From positions 1 to 38,094 of the forward strand of contig JAFAMM010000025.1 of assembly GCA_019233375.1 (NCBI GenBank): DNA of 38,094 nucleotides, written 5' to 3'. Origin of the DNA: Acidobacteriaceae bacterium. Lineage in GTDB: Bacteria > Acidobacteriota > Terriglobia > Bryobacterales > Bryobacteraceae. Shown here one piece after another: positions 1 to 8,193 of this stretch. The notes under the pieces are model-generated. The model saw only the letters and a list, made by a program, of their open reading frames with translations, was not told the origin of the DNA and searched no databases. A program made the translations under genes and the position numbers. Positions within the stretch are counted from its first letter, which is position 1. The number at the start of each line of letters is the position of its first letter.

Positions 1-289
1 CCGCCGCATGCAGCGCGCGATATCGGAGTATCGGATTCTCGGTATCACGACGAATGTTTCTTTCTTTGACCGGCTGATGCTTGATCCACAATGGCAGGAC
101 GGCCAGCTTCATACGGCCTTCCTCGACGAGTTCATGGCTCGCTGGCAACCCTCGGCTCCGGACTCCGGCGGACTTGTCGCCTCGGTCCTCGCAGCCGCAC
201 AGACCCGTGCCGCCAACGGGAATCCTGTGCGAGTATCGGCGTCGCAGAGCCTTTGGAAGACCGAAGGCCGGCGCAGCTTGAACCGCTAA
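1..289 (+). CDS. Biotin carboxylase subunit, C-terminal end (partial)
   Basis: This is the 3' end of a gene that enters from the left edge; the frame is open from base 2 and stops at 287-289. The opening residues, RRMQRAISEYRILGITTNV, match the C-terminal domain of biotin carboxylases of acyl-CoA carboxylases, where an arginine-rich helix is followed by EYxIxGIxTN. The enzyme carboxylates biotin on a carrier protein using ATP and bicarbonate. The next gene, one base downstream, encodes a biotin carrier domain, which supports the call. The tail after about residue 50 is low in conserved motifs. Whether the substrate complex is acetyl-CoA, propionyl-CoA or methylcrotonyl-CoA carboxylase cannot be told, because the carboxyltransferase subunit is not in the window. 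Confidence 0.85.
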   Translation, partial: RRMQRAISEYRILGITTNVSFFDRLMLDPQWQDGQLHTAFLDEFMARWQPSAPDSGGLVASVLAAAQTRAANGNPVRVSASQSLWKTEGRRSLNR

Positions 290-290
290 C

Positions 291-794
291 ATGAAATACA
301 TCGTCGCCGTCGATGACCTTGAGTACGTTCTTGAACTCCAATGCGGCAAAGACTCTGTTACTTATCAGCTCAAAGGAGATGTTCAAGTTTCGGGGTCCGC
401 TTCAGTCACCGAGGTCGGGCCTGGCGTTTTCTCCGTCTTGCTCGATTCCCGCAGTATTACGGTGTATCTCGTCCGCAATGGATCCGGTGTCGAAACCTGG
501 ACCGGAACGGATCACCGGCTGATTGCTGTAAGCGATGCGCGTGACCGCTCGGGGAAAGCGCGAACGGCGGGTACGGCGGGACCATTCGAAGTGAAGGCGC
601 AGATGCCGGGCAAAGTAATTAAGCTGCTGGTGAGCGCCGGCCAGAAGGTCGAGACCGGACAAGGTCTCCTGGTGATCGAAGCCATGAAAATGCAGAACGA
701 AACAAAGTCCCGTAAGACGGGAACAGTCACCACGATTCGGGCACGAGAGGGCTCGACTGTCAGCGCGGGTGAAAGCCTGATGGTGATCGAATAG
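291..794 (+). CDS. Biotin carboxyl carrier protein (biotin/lipoyl attachment domain)
   Basis: The 167-residue protein ends in a classic biotinyl domain (about residues 98-167). MPGKVIKLLV opens it, and EAMKMQNE carries the biotinylated lysine, K133 by my count. This domain shuttles carboxybiotin between a biotin carboxylase and a carboxyltransferase. The first 95 residues form a beta-rich segment of the kind found before the biotinyl domain in propionyl- or methylcrotonyl-CoA carboxylase subunits. The start codon follows the upstream biotin carboxylase stop after one base, so the two are almost certainly cotranscribed and translationally coupled. In many relatives the two parts are one fused polypeptide; here they are split. 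Confidence 0.9.
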   Translation: MKYIVAVDDLEYVLELQCGKDSVTYQLKGDVQVSGSASVTEVGPGVFSVLLDSRSITVYLVRNGSGVETWTGTDHRLIAVSDARDRSGKARTAGTAGPFEVKAQMPGKVIKLLVSAGQKVETGQGLLVIEAMKMQNETKSRKTGTVTTIRAREGSTVSAGESLMVIE

Positions 795-802
795 GCCGCG
801 TT

Positions 803-1570
803 ATGGCCAAGGCTGATTGCAAACAATGCGCAGGTACGGGTTGGGTTACCGGTGAGCGCGACGGCGTGTCTTCCGCAATCCGCTGCTCGTGCGTAGCGGA
901 ATCGCGCGCCGAAGAGCTCGAAGCGCAATCGCAAATCCCGGAAAACTACCGGCACGCCTCTTTTGAGACCTTCCATCTTCCGCACGACAATCCCACAGCG
1001 CAGAAGACACTCGCCGACGTGATGCTTGCGGTATCGGCATACACGCGCGCTTATCCCGATAACAACAAGCCGGGTTTGCTTCTGGTGGGCCCTCCGGGGA
1101 CCGGCAAAACCCATCTCGCGGTAGCTGCCCTCCGGCTCCTACTGGCGCGCGGCTACGAAGGCATTTTTTTCGATTATCAGAACCTGCTAGAGAGAATCCG
1201 TGCCGGGTATAGTGAGACGCTCGGGAGTAGCAGCCGAGAAGCATACCGTTTCGCACTTGAAATTGAAATTCTGCTGCTCGATGATCTCGGCGCCCACCGG
1301 GTCACCGACTGGGTAGAGGATACGGTCACCTCCATCGTGACGTATCGCTGCAACCATCGAAAACCTCTCATCGCAACTACCAATCTCACTGACCCGGACA
1401 TCGGCGGCACGCTCCTCGAAAAAACTTCGCTTCCAGGAGGACACGCCTATCGAACCACGCTCGAGGAGCGCGTGGGCGAGCGGGCGCGCTCGCGCCTCTT
1501 CGAGATGTGCCGCGTCATTCGGATGCCGAACGTGGCCGATTATCGCATCCGCCCACACCGGCATTACTGA
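803..1570 (+). CDS. DnaC/IstB-like AAA+ ATPase with N-terminal zinc finger
   Basis: A 255-residue protein of the DnaC/DnaI helicase-loader family. The N-terminus has a CxxC...CxC cluster (C6, C9, C28, C30) that probably binds zinc. The AAA+ core shows Walker A GPPGTGKT (residues 96-103), Walker B LLLDDLG (about 157-163), a sensor-1-like ATTN and an arginine-rich ERARSRLFEMC near the end, typical of DnaC/IstB proteins. Relatives load the replicative helicase or act as ATPase partners of transposases. No transposase is next to it, which favours the primosomal role. It starts 8 bases after the biotin carrier gene, so it may be cotranscribed with it, although no functional link is known. Confidence 0.85.
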   Translation: MAKADCKQCAGTGWVTGERDGVSSAIRCSCVAESRAEELEAQSQIPENYRHASFETFHLPHDNPTAQKTLADVMLAVSAYTRAYPDNNKPGLLLVGPPGTGKTHLAVAALRLLLARGYEGIFFDYQNLLERIRAGYSETLGSSSREAYRFALEIEILLLDDLGAHRVTDWVEDTVTSIVTYRCNHRKPLIATTNLTDPDIGGTLLEKTSLPGGHAYRTTLEERVGERARSRLFEMCRVIRMPNVADYRIRPHRHY

Positions 1571-1590
1571 CCGGCGCACGGGCGTGAGGA

Positions 1591-1608
1591 GGGCGGTTCG
1601 GAACGCCC
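1591..1608 (+). terminator. Small hairpin between convergent genes
   Basis: GGGCGGTT CGG AACGCCC can fold into a stem (GGGC/GCCC and GTT/AAC) with one bulged G. It lies between the stop of the DnaC-like gene and the stop of the convergent STAS gene. Outer GGCGC/GCGCC arms could extend it. There is no strong T-run after it, so its role as a terminator is a guess. Confidence 0.3.
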
Positions 1609-1623
1609 CCGCGCCATCTCTTG

Positions 1624-1986
1624 TTATGCCGTCGCGCCGGCTTGCGCGAAACTCGCCACCGCCGTGTTCTCGTCTTCGTACGACGGGAAAATCGTGTGGA
1701 GTTTCGTGATCTGCATCAAGTCTTTCATTTTGCTCTGCAGATGGAGCAGCTTGACGGCTCCGCCCTGGTTTGTGGCGGTGGTGTAAGCCCCTACCAGCTC
1801 GCCCAGTCCGGCGCTGTCCACGTAGCTCACCTGCGCCATGTTCAAGATGATGTTCTTGCGTCCCTGCGCGAGAAGCCCGCGCAGTTCGTCCCGCAATACG
1901 CCGGTGCTCTCGCCCAGCGTAACTTTGCCGTTCAGATCCACGATCGATACGTTTCCGACTTGTCGCGTCTTTGTTGTGAGTGACAT
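1624..1986 (-). CDS. STAS-domain anti-sigma factor antagonist
   Basis: The 120-residue protein is a single STAS domain of the SpoIIAA/RsbV type. The signature VDSAGLGELVGAY (about 56-68) contains the serine, S58, that partner-switching anti-sigma kinases phosphorylate. In this family the unphosphorylated antagonist binds an anti-sigma factor and frees the sigma factor. A good ribosome binding site, AAAGGAG, sits 7 bases before the ATG (complement of 1994-2000). No RsbW-type kinase, phosphatase or sigma factor lies in the window, so the partner is unknown. It is divergent from the Hsp70-like gene, with about 155 bases between them for two promoters. Confidence 0.9.
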   Translation of the reverse strand: MSLTTKTRQVGNVSIVDLNGKVTLGESTGVLRDELRGLLAQGRKNIILNMAQVSYVDSAGLGELVGAYTTATNQGGAVKLLHLQSKMKDLMQITKLHTIFPSYEDENTAVASFAQAGATA

Positions 1987-2142
1987 GTCACAACTCCTTT
2001 TGTAATCAGTGTTCGCAGCAGTTCTTCTAGCTTATACTCGGGCGGCGGTCCGCTCTTTTGTAACACGTCTTTACGAGTTCTGCAAGCGGCGCGATCCACC
2101 CGAAAACAAGCGCCTCCCGGCGTCCGTCGCTACACTATCAGA

Positions 2143-3717
2143 ATGCGATTGGGTGTGGACTTCGGTACCAACCGTACCGTGGTCGCGGCTGCGGACCGTG
2201 GCAATTATCCGCTGGTTTCATTTGACGCGCCGGACGGCAGTACGTCTGACTGGTTTCCTTCTCTGGTGGCGGTTCGCGGCACCGAGAGGCTGTATGGCTG
2301 GCATGCCTGGGAGGCGCAGGCCGATGATTCCTGGACGGTTGTTCGCTCGATCAAGCGGCTGCTGGAAAACGCGGGTCCGGACTCGGTTCTCGATTTAGGA
2401 GAACAGCACGTCAAACTCACTGACCTGCTTCACGGCTTCACCAGGGCGCTGCAAACGGCGCTTCGCGAGACTTCGAACCTGCGAAACACTCCGGGTGAGC
2501 TCCTTGAAACCGTCCTGGGGGTACCTGCACACGCCAACAGCAACCAGCGGTTCCTCACCGTAGATGCGTTTCGCGCGGCCGGTTTCCATGTCTTAGGTGT
2601 CCTGAATGAGCCGAGCGCCGCGAGCATCGAATTCGGCCACCGGCAGCGCCAATCGAAGGCGGGACACGAAACCATCCTCGTCTACGATCTCGGCGGAGGC
2701 ACGTTTGATGCGTCTCTTGTGACGCTAGACGAAAACGTGCATCACGTCATCGCATCAGAAGGTATCCCGACGATTGGCGGTGACGATTTCGATCATATTC
2801 TTGCCGAACTGGCTCTGGAAGCTGCCGCCATTGACGCCGAGCAGCGCGACAACCTGTCCGCCGGAGCCTGGTTCCGGCTGCTTGAAGAATGCCGCTGCAA
2901 AAAAGAGGCGCTCAACCCGAATTCACGACGCATCGTCGTCGATCTGGAACACGGGCACCCGGATTGGACCAGCATCCATGTGCCCGTGACGGAGTTCTAC
3001 GAGGCTGCACGCCCGCTTGTCGAAGAAACGCTCGCCGCAGCCGAAGAACTTCTCTCCCGGCACCCGGGCGAGTTCGAGGCGCTTTATATCACGGGAGGCG
3101 GAAGCGAACTGCCTCTCGTCGCCAGAGTGTTGCGCGAGCGGTTCGGGCGCCGCGTGCGACGTTCCGCCTTTACCCGTTCGGCCACCGCCATCGGACTCGC
3201 CATTCAAGCCGATCAGCCAGAAACTTACCGCGTCAGTGAGCGCCTCTCCCGTTTTTTCGGGGTATGGCGCGAGGCCGACTCAGGCCGCCGGATTGTCTTC
3301 GATCCTCTTTTCGCAAAGGGGGTGCATCTACCCTCGGCCGGCGAGCCCCCGCTCGCCATTCGCCGCGTATACATTCCGGTTCACAACGTGGGCCATTTCC
3401 GCTTTCTCGAATGCAGCCACCGTGGCGCCGATGGGGCGCCCAATGGCGAAATCAGCCTGTGGGACGAGATCCGCTTTCCATTCGATCCCGGCCTTGAAGA
3501 CTGCCCCGATCTCGCGAAGGTCGACGTGACGCGCTCTCCGGCGGCCTCCCTGCAGTCCGTCGAAGAGGTTTATGAGTGCGATTCCAGCGGATCGATCGCT
3601 GTTACGATTTCCAATCGCAAAAATCAGTATCTTCGAGAATTTCGCCTGGCGCGCTGGTCGCATGACCCGAAACCGGTGAAGCCCGTGCAGCGCCGGAAAA
3701 AGGGCGCGGCGTCTTAA
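2143..3717 (+). CDS. Hsp70-family protein with a divergent C-terminus
   Basis: The 524-residue protein has an Hsp70/DnaK-type actin-fold ATPase domain: phosphate-1 motif GVDFGTNRTVVA (4-15), NEPSAAS (about 154-160), phosphate-2 motif YDLGGGTFD (about 181-189) and adenosine motif ITGGGSELPLV (about 315-325). After about residue 345 it does not look like the DnaK substrate-binding domain. The final 180 residues have no recognisable linker or lid helices and end in a basic tail (RRKKGAAS). DnaK proteins are usually above 600 residues, so this belongs to the shorter, divergent Hsp70 group. No DnaJ or GrpE is adjacent. It may act as an ATP-dependent chaperone or sensor; its substrate cannot be inferred. 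Confidence 0.85.
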   Translation: MRLGVDFGTNRTVVAAADRGNYPLVSFDAPDGSTSDWFPSLVAVRGTERLYGWHAWEAQADDSWTVVRSIKRLLENAGPDSVLDLGEQHVKLTDLLHGFTRALQTALRETSNLRNTPGELLETVLGVPAHANSNQRFLTVDAFRAAGFHVLGVLNEPSAASIEFGHRQRQSKAGHETILVYDLGGGTFDASLVTLDENVHHVIASEGIPTIGGDDFDHILAELALEAAAIDAEQRDNLSAGAWFRLLEECRCKKEALNPNSRRIVVDLEHGHPDWTSIHVPVTEFYEAARPLVEETLAAAEELLSRHPGEFEALYITGGGSELPLVARVLRERFGRRVRRSAFTRSATAIGLAIQADQPETYRVSERLSRFFGVWREADSGRRIVFDPLFAKGVHLPSAGEPPLAIRRVYIPVHNVGHFRFLECSHRGADGAPNGEISLWDEIRFPFDPGLEDCPDLAKVDVTRSPAASLQSVEEVYECDSSGSIAVTISNRKNQYLREFRLARWSHDPKPVKPVQRRKKGAAS

Positions 3718-3761
3718 ACTCCCCAGCTGGCCACAGGCAGAGCGGCAGATATCCTACTCTC

Positions 3762-5333
3762 GTGAGCAAAAACAGGCCGGTCACGCTGACGCTTCTCGGC
3801 CTGACCGTTCTCTATGCCGCGGTGGTCGCCTTGCAGGTCGGGCGCCATCTCTGGTTCGATGAACTGATCACCTACCATATCGCGCTGGCACCATCGCTCG
3901 CGCGTATCGTCCGCCTGGTCGTAGCGTGGGACCTGAATCCGCCAACGATGCACATTCTGGCGCACTATTCGCTTATGGCGTTCGGGCCGAACGCGTTGGC
4001 GGTTAGGCTGCCCTCCATCGTCGCGTTCTATGCGGCGGGAATCTTTTTGTTCTTCTATGTTCGCCGCAAGGTCGGAGTCGCTTACGCCGCTATCCCGTTC
4101 CTTTTGCTTTGTGGCAGCAACTTCTCTTATTACGCAACCGAGGCACGCCCGTATGCGATGATGGCCGCGGCGTTTTGCGGTCTCCTTCTCTCATGGGATA
4201 CCGCCACCAGCACTGCTCGCTACCGGAGTTGGGCGCTGGCCGGTGTTGCCGTATCCAGCCTCGGCCTGGTCGCCTCGCATGTTTTCGGACCACTGTCGCT
4301 TTTTCCGTTCGTCGCTGCGGAAGCCTATCGATATTGGACAACACGGCAGGCCGATTGGCCGCTCTATGGCGCCCTCCTGCTTCCATGCACAGGAGTTCTC
4401 GGCTACCTTCCGCTCGTGCGGGCTTACAGCGCTATCACTTATTACCCACCATATTTCCAGGCTTCTTATCACAAAATGGGTGCGTTTTACTGGAATCTCT
4501 TCAAGGCAGTGGGCTGGGCAGTGTGCCTGGGAGCGGCTGCCGCCTGCTTCGTGGTCAGAAGAGCCCCGCGCCGGGCAAACCTGTCCTTGTTCCGACCCGT
4601 CAACGCTATCGTCTACACACTGATCGGGGCGCTCCCGGTGTTCTTGAATATGATCTTCATGCACGATCAGGGAGCATTCTGGCCGCGGTATTGCATCACT
4701 ACCGCTTTTGCGCTCTGTACACTGTTCGCCGTAATTTTGGGTTCGGCCGTGTCCCGGGACGCTCGTGCCGGTTATGCCGCTACCGCTGTCATCGCCTGCA
4801 TGGTCGTGATTGGAAGTGTGGCGTTGCCGGCGTGGGAAAAATCGGTGAAGCCATCACTCTCGCCAAATGCTGCGACTCTTGCCGGCATTCAGGCAAACCT
4901 GCCGCTGGTTGCCGCGAGCGGCATGACTTTTGTCGAGATGGGGCACTATGAACAACCTGCCATTACCGACCGGCTCTACTATCTCGTGGACCGCGCCGAC
5001 TCCATTCGGTACGCTCACTCCACGCTGTTTGACGACTTACATGGTTTCGCACAAGCACTAGGGCTGCGGGGCCGCGTTGAGCAATTCCAAAGCTTCGTCT
5101 GCGAGCATCCGGACTTTCTTGTTCTCGGTACTGTCGATTACCCGGAAGACTGGCTGCTTCGAAAATTAGCCGCGGATCGCGCTTCCGTCACGCTGATCGG
5201 AAAGTATCCCGAGCTGCCGTATAAAGATCACCGGCTTTATCGGATCGCGTTGCCGCGCGCCGGCTGCGTGCCACCCCCAAAACACGATTCCGGTCAGAGC
5301 GCAGACGCCGTCAGCGCCAGCTCCGTACTTTGA
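3762..5333 (+). CDS. Polytopic GT-C glycosyltransferase (GT39/ArnT-like)
   Basis: The 523-residue membrane protein has an N-terminal membrane helix followed by WFDELITYHIA, matching the acidic motif in the first periplasmic loop of GT-C enzymes, then DLNPPTMHILAHYSL and AVRLPS, which recur in the GT39/ArnT-like superfamily. These enzymes transfer a sugar from a polyprenyl-phosphate carrier to an acceptor on the outer side of the membrane. About ten hydrophobic segments follow, then a soluble C-terminal part from about residue 370. The start is GTG. Its last 40 bases overlap the convergent wecE gene. It borders the glycan operon but is transcribed towards it, so a shared pathway is plausible rather than shown. 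Confidence 0.75.
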   Translation: MSKNRPVTLTLLGLTVLYAAVVALQVGRHLWFDELITYHIALAPSLARIVRLVVAWDLNPPTMHILAHYSLMAFGPNALAVRLPSIVAFYAAGIFLFFYVRRKVGVAYAAIPFLLLCGSNFSYYATEARPYAMMAAAFCGLLLSWDTATSTARYRSWALAGVAVSSLGLVASHVFGPLSLFPFVAAEAYRYWTTRQADWPLYGALLLPCTGVLGYLPLVRAYSAITYYPPYFQASYHKMGAFYWNLFKAVGWAVCLGAAAACFVVRRAPRRANLSLFRPVNAIVYTLIGALPVFLNMIFMHDQGAFWPRYCITTAFALCTLFAVILGSAVSRDARAGYAATAVIACMVVIGSVALPAWEKSVKPSLSPNAATLAGIQANLPLVAASGMTFVEMGHYEQPAITDRLYYLVDRADSIRYAHSTLFDDLHGFAQALGLRGRVEQFQSFVCEHPDFLVLGTVDYPEDWLLRKLAADRASVTLIGKYPELPYKDHRLYRIALPRAGCVPPPKHDSGQSADAVSASSVL

Positions 5334-6463
5334 AAGCTGAACTGCTTCACAGCGTCAATCACTCGTCCCTGATCCCGCTCGCTCAGACCTGCGTACATAG
5401 GCAGCCGCACGAGAGTGTCGCTTACTTGCTCTGATATGGGACATTGCCCTGCGAAGCCGCCGAACCGTCTTCCCATCTCGGAAAGGTGAAGAGGAACGTA
5501 GTGGAAAACGCTGAGAATGTCGTGCTGGCGGAGATGTGCAATGAGCGCTGTCCGCAGCTCCAGGTTTGGCATGCGCATGTAGAAGAGGTGGTAGCTCTGC
5601 TGGCAATGATCGGGGACAAACGGCAGACCCACCCTGTGCCGCCCCGCCCACTCCTGCAACTCCGCCTGGTAACGGTTCCAAATCCTCCGCCGCTGATCCT
5701 GAATGTATTCGCGTCTTTCTAATTGGGCGAAAAGCGCTGCTGCGAGTATGTCGGAGGGCAGAAAACTCGAGCCGAGGTCGACCCAAGTGTATTTATCCAC
5801 TTCCCCGCGGAAGAATCGGCTGCGATTCGTCCCCTTGTCTCGCATGATTTCCGCCCGCTCAACGTACTGCTCATCATTGATCAGCAGCGCGCCGCCCTCG
5901 CCGCAACTGAAATTCTTTGTTTCGTGAAAGCTCTGCGTTGCAAGACATCCGAACGTTCCCAACGGCCTGCCGCGAAAACTGCCGAACAGACCGTGGGCAT
6001 TATCTTCGATGACCGCAACGCCGTGCTTCTCCGCGATCTCGACTATGCGGTCCATTTCACATCCCACACCGCCGTAATGAACTACGATGATCGCTCGCGT
6101 CGACGGCGAAATGAGATCGTCAAGCAGTGCTTCATCGATATTCAACGTGTCGGGCCGGATTTCGGCGAACACTGGCGTTGCTCCGCGCAGAACGAAGGCA
6201 TTCGCAGCAGAAACAAAAGTGAACGAAGGGACGATGATCTGATCACCGGGCTGAATATTTAGCAGCAGCGCGGCCATCTCGAGCGCATCCGTGCAGGATG
6301 TGGTCAGGAACGCCTTCCGTACCCCTAACTCCTGTTCTAGAATTCGCTGGCAGCGCTTTGTGAAGGCGCCATCACCCGAAACGTGCATGGCCTCAAAGGC
6401 CTGCTGGATGTAGTCGCACTCGGTTCCAATCCAGGGAGCCGCATTAAATGGGATAAATGACAC
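5294..6463 (-). CDS. wecE: dTDP-4-amino-4,6-dideoxygalactose transaminase (WecE/RffA)
   Basis: This PLP-dependent sugar aminotransferase (DegT/DnrJ/EryC1/StrS family) resembles E. coli WecE nearly end to end. I see the opening FIPFNAAPWIGTE, SFTFVSAANAFVLRGATPVF, VIEDNAHG and SFHETKNFSCGEGGA, where the lysine of HETKN forms the PLP Schiff base (K183 from the chosen start). DKGTNRSRFFRG and VFHYVPLH also match. The enzyme converts dTDP-4-keto-6-deoxyglucose to dTDP-4-amino-4,6-dideoxygalactose using glutamate. I chose GTG at 6463 because MSFIPFN aligns with the start of E. coli WecE; an in-frame TTG at 6472 would add three residues. Neither has a clear ribosome binding site. It is the last gene of the operon, and the 3' end overlaps the convergent glycosyltransferase gene by 40 bases. 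Confidence 0.9.
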   Translation of the reverse strand: MSFIPFNAAPWIGTECDYIQQAFEAMHVSGDGAFTKRCQRILEQELGVRKAFLTTSCTDALEMAALLLNIQPGDQIIVPSFTFVSAANAFVLRGATPVFAEIRPDTLNIDEALLDDLISPSTRAIIVVHYGGVGCEMDRIVEIAEKHGVAVIEDNAHGLFGSFRGRPLGTFGCLATQSFHETKNFSCGEGGALLINDEQYVERAEIMRDKGTNRSRFFRGEVDKYTWVDLGSSFLPSDILAAALFAQLERREYIQDQRRRIWNRYQAELQEWAGRHRVGLPFVPDHCQQSYHLFYMRMPNLELRTALIAHLRQHDILSVFHYVPLHLSEMGRRFGGFAGQCPISEQVSDTLVRLPMYAGLSERDQGRVIDAVKQFSFQSTELALTASAL

Positions 6464-6481
6464 TAAACCCAACCATTGAAC

Positions 6482-7243
6482 TCATGGATTCGTCGTATCT
6501 GTATCAGTTACGGTCACCGAAGTCCTATCAGTCCTATTCGCACTTTGCTGTTCAGCGCCCCAAATATAGCGCACCGCGTCTGGGCCCGTCATCACTAGCA
6601 AGTCCAGAATCGAAACTTGCGGGTCGAACGGCGGATAGAGCTGTGGATACTCGGGATATCGATAGTCCATCCACTCTACGGCGATGCCTCTCTCCGCGAG
6701 CTTCTCAACTTCGAGATAGTCTTTCGCGGACGGCCCGCTGAGATAGGTTCGCGCGCCTACCTTTTCAAGAATGCCCAACAACCGATCTGTTTTCTGCCCA
6801 AAGCAGCGCAAAGACGAGCTGCGCAGGAAGCGAGTATGGCAGATGCCCAGTTCGCGCGCGAGCTCGACGGTTGTGGCGATCGTGAAGTCTGCAAGTTTTT
6901 CTTCACGCCTGCTGTACCAGTCGCGCAACATCGGCTCGTAGCGGCTGAAAAACGGGGCCTTTCCATAGCTGTGCCGCAGCGTCTCGAAATGCACACGGCT
7001 CCAATTTGTTTCCCAGCTAATGTCCATGTCGAGAATTTTCGCGTCGCGCCAGCCCTGCCCGACTTTCTTTAGCGGAATCGTTAGCCATTCCGTCGCTCTC
7101 TTCGTTTTGACCCGGTTGCGGTTGCGCCAGCCGTGACGGTCATACTGCACGTCATCGTAAAAAACGAAAACGTCGGCCTTTTGGATTTGGTGAAAGAAGC
7201 CGCGCCAAGGTATGTAGGACGGCTGCAGAATGACACACGTCAT
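6482..7243 (-). CDS. WbqC-like family protein
   Basis: The 253-residue protein matches the WbqC family (Pfam WbqC): it opens TCVILQPSYIPWRGFFHQI, followed by FYDDVQYDRHGWRNRNRVK, WLTIPLKK and, later, YLSGPSAKDYL. Members sit in O-antigen and capsule clusters beside amino-sugar enzymes; their reaction is not firmly established, and a role in acylating or otherwise modifying an amino sugar has been suggested by context. The last 20 residues are rich in Thr, Asp and Val and look like a poorly conserved tail. Its ATG overlaps the upstream GT2 stop (ATGA), and wecE begins just after its stop, so the three are translationally coupled. Confidence 0.85.
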   Translation of the reverse strand: MTCVILQPSYIPWRGFFHQIQKADVFVFYDDVQYDRHGWRNRNRVKTKRATEWLTIPLKKVGQGWRDAKILDMDISWETNWSRVHFETLRHSYGKAPFFSRYEPMLRDWYSRREEKLADFTIATTVELARELGICHTRFLRSSSLRCFGQKTDRLLGILEKVGARTYLSGPSAKDYLEVEKLAERGIAVEWMDYRYPEYPQLYPPFDPQVSILDLLVMTGPDAVRYIWGAEQQSANRTDRTSVTVTDTDTTNP

Positions 7244-8193
7244 GGTGATTCGCCAGGCAATCGCTCATACACCTTGCGAACGAGATACTGCGGCCTCTCC
7301 TTGCTTTCAGTGAAAATCTTTCCCAGATAGATCCCGATCAGACCCAGAACGCTGATGACGCTTCCACCAATAAGCCAGAGGGAAACCATGATCGAAGTAA
7401 ATCCCGAAAGGATGAGGTCTGGATGCAGAAGCTTCGTTACGAACAGATATAACGCATACAGCAAAGATATGACCGTGATTACCACACCCCCTACAAACAC
7501 AACCGTGAGCGGATAACTCGAGAAGGATGTAATTGCATCCACCGACAGCGCAATCAGGCGCAGCGGCGTATAGTTGGATTGACCACTGCGCCGGATCTTC
7601 GTAACATACCTCGGTTTCTGCCGGAAACCCGCCCAGCTGAAGAGCCCCATCATGAATATATGGAACTCCTTAAACGCGGTTACCGCATCGACATACCGGC
7701 GTGTCATCAGCCGTACGGTGCAGCCGTTTGTCGGAATACCGGGCTTAGCAGCCAGGTTGAAGAGACGATAGAAGAGCGATCCTGTGTAACGTTTGATAAA
7801 CGAGCCGGCGCGTTCGGTCTGAACCCCGTAAATCATGTCTGAGTTACTGTCGTGCAGATCCTTCCAAAAATCGAGCAGCCACTCGGGCTGCTCTTCGAGA
7901 TCGATATCGGTAAGATAAACGAGCTCTCCGCGCGTATGCCGCAGACCCGCAAGCATGGCCGTATGATGCCCAAAGTTCCGGGATAGCTCGACAACACGCA
8001 CCCGCGGGTCCATATCGGCGAGAGCGAGCGCGACCGGGAGCGAATCATCCGGCGATCCGTCATCCACCAGCACAAGCTCAAACGAAGGTGTGACTCGAGC
8101 CGCAGTTTCGGTTATGCGCCGGTAGAACTCCTTCACAAAAGGCGTGGACCTGTACATCGTCGCGACAATCGAGAGTTCCGGGACGGCGATCAT
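7240..8193 (-). CDS. GT2 glycosyltransferase, GtrB/DPM1-like with two C-terminal membrane helices
   Basis: The 317-residue protein starts with a GT-A domain: LSIVATMYRS, LVDDGSPDDS and the TDIDLEEQPEWL region with the metal-binding acidic motif. It ends with two strongly hydrophobic segments (about residues 228-255 and 265-290). This is the layout of polyprenyl-phosphate glycosyltransferases such as GtrB/ArnC, which load a sugar from a nucleotide donor onto undecaprenyl phosphate on the cytoplasmic face. A GT-C enzyme such as the one at 3762-5333 would be a logical user of that product, which is an inference. The gene overlaps both neighbours by four bases (ATGA). Confidence 0.9.
   Translation of the reverse strand: MIAVPELSIVATMYRSTPFVKEFYRRITETAARVTPSFELVLVDDGSPDDSLPVALALADMDPRVRVVELSRNFGHHTAMLAGLRHTRGELVYLTDIDLEEQPEWLLDFWKDLHDSNSDMIYGVQTERAGSFIKRYTGSLFYRLFNLAAKPGIPTNGCTVRLMTRRYVDAVTAFKEFHIFMMGLFSWAGFRQKPRYVTKIRRSGQSNYTPLRLIALSVDAITSFSSYPLTVVFVGGVVITVISLLYALYLFVTKLLHPDLILSGFTSIMVSLWLIGGSVISVLGLIGIYLGKIFTESKERPQYLVRKVYERLPGESP

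Noticed and set aside
512-1114. 200-residue minus-strand frame opposite the carrier and DnaC-like genes
   Set aside because: Mirror of well-supported plus-strand genes; its sequence is arginine-rich with no family motifs.
4109-4951. 280-residue plus-strand frame inside the GT-C gene
   Set aside because: It overlaps a frame with clear membrane and GT-C motifs and has Arg/Cys-rich shadow composition.
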